Shown piece by piece: positions 54,746 to 64,000 of a stretch of DNA of 64,000 nt. The stretch spans positions 149,305,162 to 149,369,161 of the forward strand of contig OY757013.1 of the NCBI GenBank assembly GCA_963580285.1. Direction: 5' to 3'. This stretch comes from Lucinisca nassula. Lineage: Eukaryota; Mollusca; Bivalvia; Lucinida; Lucinidae. A program made the translations under genes and the position numbers. Positions within the stretch are counted from its first letter, which is position 1, and every line of letters begins with the position of its first letter. The notes beneath the pieces are model-generated. The model was not told the origin of the DNA, ran no database searches, and saw only the letters and a list, made by a program, of their open reading frames with translations.

Positions 54746-55699
54746 TCAAAAACGTCAAAAAAATCCTTTCTTAGTAATTCGGGAATTTCGATTATCTATT
54801 GGCAACCATTATAGTTGTCGCAGATTGGATTGGTTTGGCGTCTTGTTATTGGATATTCTACTATCAAAAGGAGCCGGCGCATGACAAAATCTACAATAAG
54901 ACCGGTGCGACCAGCGCGGCAAGCCCGACCAGCAGCGACTGAAATCCATCAGCGACTACGCACCCATCCACTATGACTATGTCTCCTTGCTTAGCAATTA
55001 GCCTATAGAAGGTACATGCGATCAACGAAGACTCTCATCAGACTGCGCGATTGCGCTGGCTGATTTGATATTTCGCTGGTCGCTCGAAACTTCTTGTAGA
55101 TTTTGTCATGCGTTGGCTCAAATGGTAAACCAAGTCATCAGATTATGTGAATTCAACTGTGACACGAACAAAGATTTGGTGTATTTGGCCATTTGCAAAA
55201 AGCATGTGAAAGGCACTGTACTGAATCTTCTTGTGGGCTCAGCGAATATGACATATACTGACAACTTCTCAGCTGTCCCACACTTCTAATCTTATCTGCA
55301 ACTGAACATTGCAAAGTCATGAAGTTTCTACGACGTCGAAACAACGTATGGGAGACAGGTAGTTTATAAATGAAGGTGATTTATTACTTCTTAACTTTAT
55401 GTTGAAACACTGATAACATAATAACAGGTTTAAAAAAAGATAAATACCACATTGAAGATATCACTCTGGATAATTTATGATATTATATCTGGCATTTGAG
55501 TTATCCGATAGTAAAATTATTAGTTTAAGGTTATCAGGAAAGTAACGTGCAAATCGAGTCCATTGCGAACACAAAAATAAACAATAGGAAATAACTTATT
55601 CTGCTGTATTGTCTACAAGATACTATGAAGTGTGAAATACCTTCACCCCTCCATTCCACTCGCCGCTTCCCTTACGCTCACTTTCCTTCTTAAATATTG
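54746..55699. other. No recognised feature
   Basis: Mixed sequence with a 74-codon open stretch at 55,065-55,289 and no recognisable motif. Confidence 0.4.
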
Positions 55700-56140
55700 C
55701 AACTGTGGAAAAATGATGTTTGTTGTTATCAGCCTACACGTATGCAAAAAAACGCGGGTCAGCCACAAAGGGCTACGGACAACTAACACGAGCTACGGAA
55801 CTAGTGTAGCAGGCTTTCTTCGTCGAAGTACCTAAACTGGCTGGAACCACTCGCACACAGGCCGAGTGAACGACACTAAACGAATTTACGGTAACTAGGT
55901 GCATTGCGTGATCATCAACAATATCTGCATCGTTTTCGGTAAGGCCAGACCTCAAATAAAAAGATCAGTAAATCAATCCACGTTTAGTTACGTCCCTTAA
56001 AGATGAATACTTGCCCTTAAATAAAACGTAAGCAGGTCGTGTGCAAGACAATTTGCCATTAATACTTAGATGAAAAACAAGTTATTAAAAAACTTTAAAC
56101 AAGAAGTAAAAATAGAAGTAAAAATAGAATATGGAGACTG
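55700..56140. repeat. Repeat R and a diverged relative of the 21.7/25.3 kb segment
   Basis: 55,710-55,850 matches 20,255-20,430. Next, 55,970-56,140 ('cagtaaatcaatcca', 'tcccttaaagatga', 'caggtcgtgtgcaagaca', 'aatagaatatggagactgga') matches the beginning of both tandem-duplication copies. So the 2.2-kb unit starts with an older dispersed repeat. Confidence 0.5.
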
Positions 56141-57250
56141 GATTTTTCGTTTTGACTGTGGTTTGCTTGTCAGCGGCCAAAGGTACGGACGGCGTGCGTG
56201 TGTGTTATTTTTAATCCATGTCGATGCATTTATACCTGTTTCTAATGTGAAATTTTAAAAAATATTGGGGGGGGGGGGTCACTGATGAGACCTCATTGGC
56301 CGAAACTAGTAAGTGTGACCCAGACAAAATCTTGTTAACTTCATTCTTTTTAATTATGAGGTGTATTCTTAACTTTCAAAGCATAACAATTTCATAGAAC
56401 ATATTTAGCGTCAATGCAGCCGGTGAAAGGGAATGTGCGGCGTTCTTAAAACGGCTCCCTGTCCTTCAGCATGGTCTTTGTCTTTTTGGGATCATTGATT
56501 CCATTTTGGAAATTTAAAACTATTTGAGGGCCACTGATCAGGCCTTTTTGACCGAAAGTAGCTAGTTTAGCCCAGAAAAATGAACACTTCATACTTTTCA
56601 GTTGAATGTGTGGTGTTTTCCATCCACCCCTTTCATTTAACATATCTCAAATAATATGGCACAAGCGTTTTTAAGTTTTCCTGTATAACTTTCTCCAAGT
56701 GTTCTGTCATATCGAAACAGGTAACGAAGGTAATATAATGAAGTCTTAAAACATTCAGCAAAGTACATTTAAGGAGGGTCGGGAGTAATTCATTTGTCTT
56801 TATTTATTTTTTTAATTAACTTATATTTTGTAGCTCGAATTCTGTACTTTTATTTGCCATTATTAAAATATAAACATTTCATGCTTTCTTTCTGGCTTTT
56901 TGACCTCAAAGAGGGGTATTGGTTTCGAAATTAAAGTAAATTGTTTCGACAATTATCCCATTCACTGATAAAGCAACGATAACGAGTGTGCAAAACAATA
57001 TTTCCAAGTCCGTTTGAAGAACACACAATGCAAGCTAATGTAATGTTTGCAAACTTTGTATACTTAGCTATGACAGACAAACTCTTTCACAGATTTTTGT
57101 CAAAACACTATTTTATTAGGGCATTTTCGCCATATTTTTGCTATTTTGATATGCAATTTTCGCTATATTTGATAAAAATGCATTCGACGTCTTGAGCTTG
57201 TTTTTATAACAAAAATAAACCTTGGAACTGTACGAAGTGGACTGTATCTC
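56141..57250. other. No recognised feature
   Basis: AT-rich. A G-run lies at 56,268-56,277. Two related phrases ('tgaggggtcactgatgagac.. / gagggccactgatcaggc', near 56,275 and 56,526) hint at an old repeat. Confidence 0.4.
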
Positions 57251-57254
57251 ACTG

Positions 57255-57345
57255 GGGGTGGGGTTAAAACGGTTATACGCGGCCGCAACACTCGCCCTTA
57301 CTTCTGCCGTGGTTTGAAAGAATAATTTGTTCAGTCCATTTCCTG
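57255..57345 (-). mobile_element. PEN internal fragment
   Basis: Minus strand: 'acgcggccgcaacactcgcc', 'gaataatttgttcagtcc'. The flanking PEN parts are missing. Confidence 0.6.
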
Positions 57346-57564
57346 GGTGTTTTCAACCTGCATGTGAGTGCTGGTTTTATAGATGACAAACCAGTAAAAA
57401 TGATGAAAGGGAAAAATGTCATTGAGTGCATACTCAGAGCAAACGGCCTGGTTAGATACCCAAAGCAACTCAACGTTTAGTTTGGCCGGGACCCGGACCA
57501 CCTGTCTGATGAATCACAAGTGGAAGGCCATCCATCCAAATCACTATTGATATCGTCAAGATTT

Positions 57565-57690
57565 GTTTGTTTGATTGATTTGAGGTTTAACGTCCCTGTC
57601 AACATTATATAGGTCATTTTGGATACGTTTCCAATTTTGTGAGCTTTTATCCGACGTTGAGATGAAATGACATCTCAAACCCTAAAATCA
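57565..57690 (-). mobile_element. SINE-S tail half, abutting LINE-R
   Basis: Minus strand: 'tgatttgaggtttaacgtcc' to 'gatgaaatgacatctcaaac'. LINE-R coding starts directly after it. Confidence 0.75.
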
Positions 57691-58565
57691 TCCAATGAAG
57701 GCTGACAAAGCCTCGGGCCCGTCGGGCATAGTTCTGGAGATGATAAGAGCAGATTGTGATGCGGATACCTCGATGATACGTGGCCACGCAGCTGTAATCA
57801 TCCGTGATGGCAAGGTACCCTCTGACTTACATCAGAGTTCCATAGTCTGTCTCTACAAGGGCCATGGGGATGCATTGGACAGAGGCAACTACCGTTGTCT
57901 CAAGATACAGAACAACTAATGAAAGTCCTGTAGAGGGTTGAGGATGGCCTCATTAGACAGTTGGTGTCAATCGACAATTCCCATTTTGGCATAGTTCCAT
58001 GAAGATGCACAACAGAGGCAATCTTTGTTGGAAGGCATCTGCAAGAGAAGTATCTGGCGACCAACAAGAGACTCTACATTGCTTTCGAAGACTTGGAGAA
58101 GGCATTAAGTCGAGTTTCTCGGAAAGTGATCTGGCAAGCACTGAGAAAACTGGAAGTGGAGGAGTGGGTTGTTCGACTGGTCTAGTTGATGTATGCTATG
58201 GCGCGGAGCCGTGTCTGTGTTGGCGACGGTTACAGTGAAGAGATCTATGTGATGGTCGGTGTTCATCAAGGCTTTTTTATCAGCCCATTGCTTTTCATCA
58301 TTGTGCTTGAAGCCTTGTCATGTGAATTCCGCTTTGGAGTCCCTTTTCATCATATGTGAATCACTCGAAGAATCGAAGAATATATCAGGAGGCCCTTAAC
58401 TGTGAAAATAACAATGGAGGAGAAAGGGCTGAGATTAAATACATGGAAGACAAAGATCATGGTCTGTGGTATGGGCATAGACCTCCTGCAGACTTCGGGC
58501 GAGTTCCCATGCGCAGTATATCGCAATGGAGTGGGCAGCAACAACATCTTTTGCACTGTCTAGAA
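57691..58565 (+). pseudogene. LINE-R: internal RT fragment of another non-LTR retrotransposon
   Basis: Frame from 57,695: KADKASGPSGIVLEMIRADC, then SIVCLYKGHGDALDRGNYRC. After shifts: DLEKALSRVSRKVIWQALRK (near 58,090) and VGVHQGFFISPLLFIIVLEA (near 58,260-58,315). These are RT fingers and palm blocks. The catalytic YADD segment expected near 58,350 is deleted, so the enzyme could not work even with frames repaired. Clade not assigned. PEN copy 10 truncates the 3' side. Confidence 0.75.
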
Positions 58566-58968
58566 GTTCTGTGTTCACTGAAGTTCACTGATGAGTTAGG
58601 AGGCCTCCATGTGGACTGAACGAATTATTTGTCTAAATCGCGACGGAAATTAGGGCGAGGATTGTGGCCACGTAAAATCATTTAAGCCCCCCAGTGGAAA
58701 TCATTCCACTGACCGTTCCAAGGCGGTTCTTCTGTGGCGGTTTATTTATGGTGTTGTTTGTTACTTACCGTGTGTATCACTTGTGTCTTTTTATTTTTGG
58801 ATGGCCATATGGCCATTTTGTGGGAAAGTAACTTCCTTATGGCCTTCCTTTGTTTAGGTTTCCATTATGGTCTGGTCGCTTAATGTTTGTGTTTCTTTCC
58901 CTTTGGTGTCTTTGATGGGTGGAGTAAGTAAATTGTATCGATTCCTGATCTTTGTTTTACTTCTACTT
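58566..58968 (+). mobile_element. PEN 3' region (copy 10)
   Basis: From 'actgatgagttaggaggcct' to 'gttttacttctac'. Same subfamily as copies 1, 3, 5 and 6 (ttgtttgttacttaccgtgt). Confidence 0.8.
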
Positions 58969-59034
58969 CACAAGAAATGCAGTGGGCTCAAACGCTTGAC
59001 AGAGCAACCTGACTTCCTCCTTTTAAACATTGTA

Positions 59035-59225
59035 GACACTGTAGCATCAAGGCTACACCGACGTCGATGCTACGTCTCCACGCAGCGCCGACCCCGATGT
59101 CCCGCTGCTCTCAAATCAAAAAATAATTTAAAAGGAACGATTGTGACACAGTACGTAGCATCAAGGGTACCTCGACGTCGACACTTCGTCTCTTCGCAGC
59201 GCCGATGCCTATGTCGTTTATTGTG
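59035..59225. repeat. Two tandem units of about 115 bp
   Basis: 'gtagcatcaaggctacaccg' at 59,041 and 'gtagcatcaagggtacctcg' at 59,155 begin diverged units that share 'cgcagcgccgac/tgcc..'. Confidence 0.55.
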
Positions 59226-59592
59226 TTGTAGGAGGAGAGAAATCTGTAATGAAAAATCCAGTCGAGGTTCTTTTTTACTTCCCAGCCTTTGCTTCGCCCT
59301 TGGGCTTCAACGGTAATTATCCTGGCACCAGGCACCACTGTAGCAGGAGGAGGAAATTCTGGAATTATTAATATTTTATTCATACCACAAATCCAGGTTC
59401 TTTTTGACTCCGCAGCCTTTGCTTCGCCCTTGGGCTCCAATGGTAATCATCCTGGCACCAGGCACCACTGTAGTAGGAAGAGAAAAATCGGTAAAGAAAA
59501 ATCCAGTCGAGTGCCCTGGCCAGCGATTAAACCAAAGACCCTTGGGTTACAAAGCGAGCGACACAACCACTAGGCCAAAACGTCCGGACAAG
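59226..59592 (-). mobile_element. SINE-E, tRNA-headed, with duplicated body
   Basis: Minus strand. Head near 59,590-59,515 has A-box-like ttggcctagtggttgtgtc and B-box-like gggtctttggtttaatcg (degraded). The body phrase 'cctttgcttcgcccttgggc' occurs twice (59,284 and 59,417), so the body is duplicated. Confidence 0.5.
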
Positions 59593-60309
59593 TTAGACTG
59601 TTAGTCAGTTATGCACTCTTTATACCTATATATATACTATGGCCGTACTATTACAATGGCCTCAAATCAAAATGAAAAACAATTAAAAGACCTCAAACCT
59701 CCTATTCAAGACGCTAAATATGCCAATTACATATGATACAGCGCGCGACAGAAACAAAAATGATAATGGTGTTACCAGCGATACTCACATCAGCCTGCGC
59801 ATCTATGAATTCTGATTGATTTTACCTGCAAGTCCGTCCAGAGAGATCCTCATTTTCTGATCGCATGAACCTATCTGCAGTCGTAACGCAATCAAAAAGA
59901 GAATCTTGTGAATATTGGACTGCTTTAGCATATCGTTGTGCGACAGCGCCGACTCGCATCGGTCTATGCATTACTAAAGACTTACGAGATACAAGTTAAA
60001 CTCTTTGCCTTACAGAGAGACTTCAACGTTCATATCGTTTATTCATTGTGATGCTTTTCAAATCAGTACATAGAAACATAAACAAAAGACCATAGTCGTC
60101 AGGGACTGCAAGAAAAATTCTCTTTGATCTATTTCTAATATAAAGATGATTGTTTAGGTTGAACCACGCGGAGCCTTTGTTTGCCCTCACATCCACCCAT
60201 CACGAAGACACGCCTTCATTGACTGTTTCGAATATGATCATTTAGGTTGTACCACGGGGAGCCTTTATATGCGCATACAGCCACCATCATAACAGAGCTT
60301 TGCCACTGT

Positions 60310-60745
60310 ACCGGCCCCGCCTATCGCGGCTTGAGGAAATAGATCGGGCTGCTTGATGCTTTCACACAGACCTGAAATCGGTATCACATGAGTACTGGTA
60401 AACCGCTCAGAGGATCTTAACCTGCCCAGGAAAAGTGGTGCGAGTCGGACCGTCCATACATATGATTCCTATTGATTTCGTTGAGCGGCAGGGCTTGTGA
60501 TACCATTTTCACGTCAACACGATATAGGTCATTTTGGAGACGTTGCTTTCCAATTTGTGGAGCTTTTTACCCGACATTGAGATGAAACCTGTTGGCCATT
60601 AAAACCAATTTATACGTTTAAAAGGAAGGTCCGACTTGCACCACTTTACGTGGGCAGGGCGGTCTACCACTACTCATGTGCGATCGGTTACAGCTCTGCA
60701 TGGAATGCACTACAATCTTCTTCTGACCCCGATAGGCGGGGGCAG
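60310..60745. repeat. Inverted pair of SINE-S copies
   Basis: Plus-orientation SINE-S (60,310-about 60,510: 'ccggccccgcctatcgcggc' to 'gggcttgtgataccatttt') is directly followed by a minus-orientation copy (about 60,507-60,745: 'acgtcaacacgatataggtc' to 'cgataggcggggg'). Both are diverged, and the whole can fold into a hairpin. Confidence 0.75.
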
Positions 60746-60860
60746 CTATCATGTATTATACAGACTAATAATATAATGTTTTGGGACGATGCCTTTAAAG
60801 TGATGAAGCACACTGATACACTTCTCCCTCCTCGATCCCCAAGTTTGCGCCTAGACTTTG

Positions 60861-60865
60861 ATTCT

Positions 60866-60926
<61 letters not shown>
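60861..60926. repeat. (CT)n microsatellite
   Basis: About 33 CT units with one cc interruption. It encodes a Leu-Ser run by chance in one frame. Confidence 0.95.
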
Positions 60927-60927
<1 letters not shown>

Positions 60928-60959
60928 ACTCCCACCCCCTACGTACGGCCCGTTGAGTG

Positions 60960-62320
60960 TGCTGGAACAGATTATTGTTCATTGAGGTGGGTTAACGGTA
61001 ATCGAAACTGAGACTGCCACAGAAAGCGCGTGACTGAAAATTAACAGCGTAATATACGCCACCAGGCATATCAATAACTAGATGGGTAAATATGGCATTT
61101 TCATATATCTGACGACACGCAAACTGAAGTAATTATTGTTTTAGTTGTCTGAGATGGCAATATTTAATACAAATATGGCCATGGAATGTGTATTGGAAGA
61201 CTCTTCAAGGCTATATTTTTGACATTAGTGGAAAAATAAAGTAAACATCTTGCGTGTAAGAGAGTGCAGATTTGCCGTGGAAAGCTGATGAACTGCAATC
61301 GGAGGACACAAATCAGTAGCGGGAAAAATATAGAGTTAGTCTGTTTATCTCTCAATTTTCCTGTGCTTACGACCGCGCCAACTTGACCGGAAAGTAGTCT
61401 ATGAAGTCACAAAAATGTTTTCCGAAGCAAAAAAAAAAAAAAAAAAAAAATCAGTATACTTGTTATTTAATGTCACACACTTAAAACACAAAATAAAACC
61501 ATTTTAGGTAAAACTTCATTACGGCAGAGTCAGTTATGCGTGACACGTCTTTAGACGATATTATCAGAAATAGCTCCTGATCAAATGTTCAAAACAATTA
61601 ACCAACCAAATATCGGTGTCAATGGCACATATTCAGACAAATATGCGAAAAACTGTGCCACTGATGTGTTGGTGCAGCTGCACTGGCAAATCGGGGTCTG
61701 TGTTGAGCCGAATCGAGCTGCACGGATGAAGTGGCCCATACTCATTAGAGCCTGACCCGAGCCGTTTCAAACTACACCGACAAAGTGACCAATTCTTATG
61801 GGTGCTTGGCTTGAGCCGAGTTGAAGTGCACGGTCTAAGTGGTTAATAATCAAGGCAGATTGACTTGAGCCGAGTAAAGCCATCCTTCTTGTCTCCGACA
61901 TTACTCTCCCTGACAACGACGATACGCCTTATTACGTTAGAAGTTGTCCATAAAAACCATAATGTACTTAAACTAACTGAATTGAACGTATTGGTTGCAA
62001 AGTAAAACTAATTGCTAAATTCTGATTGTTTTGGGTTTAACAACACTTCAGCCCTTGTTGGTATGATTTCGTCTTTCAGAGAAAGCAAGAAAAGAGATGG
62101 AAGAGTTAGTAGAGGAGATAAAGTGAGGAAAGAGGAGAAAGGGGAAAATGAATGTCGTTGTAGGAACAGAAGAAACCCCTCTACCCTTACCTGCTACAGT
62201 GACAGTAGGCCTTGTCCAGCTGTAACCCACTATAATTTGGACACCCCAGTGACGCAAGATACACGTCCAGTTTACCTCATCCATCCATCCGCCCCATCCC
62301 CACCAACTAAATCAAACATT
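60960..62320. other. No recognised feature apart from a poly-A run
   Basis: A run of about 24 A's lies at 61,428-61,450. Phrases around 61,690-61,870 ('gagccgaatcgagctgcacg', 'gagccgagttgaagtgcacg') suggest old tandem units of about 60 bp. A 103-codon open stretch at 62,012-62,323 has no recognised motif. Confidence 0.4.
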
Positions 62321-62324
62321 TAGA

Positions 62325-62570
62325 ATACATTACGAAAACAAACCTATACAAATACATGGTAACTTTTATCGCCAAAATAATGATAATATGATTTCGTATT
62401 TCTGATCAAACTATAGATTTTGTCTATATGAGGGAATTTTAACGTTTACCCACAGTTTATATCTTAGAACACAAATATGAAAAACAAGGTTTACCCTTTT
62501 AACCCAAGTTGTACTATATAAAAGCGAGATTGAAGATGGTCAGAATTACACGGGCGTGTTTTGTGATGCA
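62325..62570. mobile_element. MITE-M copy, old
   Basis: Ends acattacgaaaacaaaccta and cacgggcgtgttttgtgatg. The palindrome has decayed beyond pairing except 'tatagattttgtc/..aacgtttacccacag'. It interrupts the tail of the BEL/Pao remnant. Confidence 0.65.
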
Positions 62571-63090
62571 ACAAAAATGTATAACACAACAGAAAAACAG
62601 TAAGACAAGTAAATATAAATAGTCTGTTAACAACATGACGTTTCATTCTTTCACGTGCCCTAATGGCAGCTTGTTCCGTTTTTCTTATCTTTGTTCGGTG
62701 ATTATAACTCCCTCTTTTGATTTTCTGAAAAAGTTTTTTTTTTATTTCCTGTATAGCCATTTCTAATGGACAAAGTATTTGAAGATTACAGATTTCTTTG
62801 TCGCCGCTTATTATTAGTTCATGAAGTTTTCCTAATCTCCAGTTTCCTTCAGGTAAGTAATTTGTTTTCAAAATAACGTCACCAACCTTGGCCAAGTATG
62901 AATAACGCATACGCTTTTCTTTCTGTCTCAATTGTTTTATCAAATAATTGTTTAAGTATATATCCATTCCTCCATATCTGCCAAAATTCCTTGAGCAACT
63001 TCAGTTCTTTTTGCCATGTTTCTAGTACTCTCTCTCTCTCTCTTTTCACTTCTGGTTGAATTGGACTCATTGTCTTCACTATTATCTAGA
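62571..63090 (-). pseudogene. BEL/Pao-type retrotransposon, C-terminal Pol fragment
   Basis: Minus strand. LLKEFWQIWRNGYILKQLF (near 63,010-62,950) and, after a shift, YSYLAKVGDVILKTNYLPEG and NWRLGKLHELIISGDKEI (62,910-62,800) match the domain that follows the integrase core in BEL/Pao Pol (DUF5641-type: FWxxWxxEYL...VGDVVLI...PRGxWxLGRV). The expected downstream end blurs into a basic, then hydrophobic stretch. A frameshift separates the two parts, and no LTR was recognised in the window. Confidence 0.7.
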
Positions 63091-63467
63091 TCTGGAAGTC
63101 CTATGTTTGTGTTTAGTCTAAGGGAAGAAATAAGCAGGAATGAGTATTATATGGAAATGAATGTTATTTCTCTCGTACACAATGTGCATTGAGTTCACCA
63201 CTGCTTCAGCCTATTTCTCCACAGTAACGTTTTGTCACAACGCTGACGGTTCGATTAATACATTTCGTTTAAAATCAACCTACTGATCAGTCTGTGTGGA
63301 TGCTCAGACTGATCTAGACTTTTTGTTAGCAAATGCCATTAAATTGGCATTCTCATAAGTGTGGCACTTATTCTTTTGAAAGTGTATAGAATTCGGATCA
63401 GAATCAGAAATAGAATTGTTACTGGTTACACGTCAAATCACATTTATCCACCAAGACCCGTGATGTA

Positions 63468-63536
63468 AGAAATAGAAGTGAATACAATGATCAGGAATCG
63501 ATACAATTAACTCACACCTCCCATTAAGACACCAAA
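63468..63536 (-). mobile_element. PEN tail, about 68 bp (copy 15)
   Basis: Minus-strand extreme 3' end only ('gaaatagaagtgaatacaat' to 'ccattaagacaccaaag' on plus). It lies next to the LINE-J-type fragment, a second example of a very short PEN insertion. Confidence 0.7.
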
Positions 63537-64000
63537 GTATTTGGAAGTTCTACACTTTCATCTGCATCTTCAGCTGAGGAAATGATTGAAACGGGAAGGG
63601 AATTCAAGTCTCTAATGGTCAGAGGGAAGAAAGAATCTTTGTGAATGTCATTGCTTACTATAAGGGTCTCAAATATCAATGCATAATTATTTTTAAAGGG
63701 CCTTGCTTGGGAGACATAGTCAACTATGGATTTCTGGCATTACCGCATAGACTTTTGTAAAAGAGTATAAGTCTTCTTTTCTTGAGAGACTCCCATCTTA
63801 AATTTTCCAGTATTCAAGTCATATTACCAGTTTCAAAGCAGTAATATCTAGTTACAAATCTAGCAGGTCTATTCTGAACTGTTTAATTTCTTAAAGGACC
63901 ACTCCCTTAGGATGCCAGGTACCATATTCCAAGATTGGGCGAACACGTCCTTTACACATTGCCTCTTTTATATCATGAGGGCACTAAAAAGAGTTCGTAA
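63537..64000 (-). pseudogene. LINE-J-type RT C-terminus, continuing beyond the window
   Basis: Minus strand, with frameshifts: VRPILEYGTWHPKG near 63,930-63,900, PARFVTRYYCFETGNM (near 63,870-63,825), NLRWESLKKRRLILFYKSLC (63,805-63,750) and KDSFFPLTIRDLNSLPVS (near 63,640-63,590). These are the post-catalytic RT blocks also seen at 20.9-21.4 kb, but the two are clearly different elements. Confidence 0.7.

Noticed and set aside
60650..60928. 92-codon ORF with Leu-Ser tail
   Set aside because: It consists of SINE-S antisense plus the CT microsatellite.
62012..62323. 103-codon open frame with basic N-terminus
   Set aside because: No recognised motif, biased composition, no splice or start context that stands out. 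Chance is likely.

Overview
The window looks like non-genic, repeat-saturated DNA from an animal nuclear genome. No intact host gene, rRNA gene or stand-alone tRNA gene was recognised. The mix suggests a lophotrochozoan, most likely a mollusc such as a bivalve: tRNA-headed SINEs, palindromic MITEs, Penelope-like and Jockey-type retroelements, a BEL/Pao remnant, and mobile units built round arrays of about 140-160 bp monomers (compare molluscan 'pearl'/Helentron-type elements). This placement is inference from repeat content.

Working names used here. PEN: a retroelement with a Penelope-like RT and a conserved 3' region ending near 'tttacttctac'. LINE-RNH: a non-LTR element with ORF1 zinc knuckles, RT and RNase H. 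LINE-J and LINE-R: two other non-LTR types. SINE-S, -T, -G, -U, -C, -D, -E: short elements, mostly with tRNA-like heads. MITE-M: about 270-370 bp, with ends like ACGAAAACACGCC and a central perfect palindrome. FB1-3: fold-back elements with palindromes of about 120-170 bp. TRE: tandem-repeat elements with a 5' hairpin, a CCGT/CTGT-rich stretch, a monomer array, and a 3' end in CTTGT.

Layout. 0-6 kb: decayed LINE-RNH copies riddled with SINEs and PEN tails; ORF1 is still recognisable at 5.2-6.0 kb. 7.7-8.9 kb: TRE-1. 10.4-11.7 kb: SINE mosaic with a 371-bp tandem duplication. 13-21.5 kb: PEN copies, FB1, MITE-M, and a LINE-J RT fragment. 21.6-27.5 kb: a tandem duplication of about 2.2 kb, with a PEN present in only one copy. 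26.9-28.8 kb: TRE-4. 29.4-35.2 kb: MITE-M cluster, one copy of which is split by the 4.4-kb TRE-6. 35.8-36.2 kb: FB2. 37.3-39.4 kb: a three-layer nest (MITE-M containing SINE-S containing PEN). 39.5-49 kb: many SINE-S, MITE-M and a TA-flanked MITE. 49.1-50.2 kb: TRE-7. 50.6-54.7 kb: MITE-M with FB3 inside, PEN, LINE-RNH with FB1 inside, PEN with SINE-G inside. 57-59.6 kb: LINE-R, PEN, SINE-E. 60-64 kb: SINE-S pair, microsatellites, BEL/Pao C-terminus, LINE-J-type RT running off the edge.

How the parts relate. Nested insertions with readable target-site duplications give a relative chronology. Several SINE families end in nearly the same motif as the LINE-RNH 3' end, which suggests a shared mobilising partner. 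The TREs have unrelated monomers but a common end plan. The fold-back families combine long palindromes with TGACGTC(A) motifs. These three relationships, not any single gene, are the noteworthy content.
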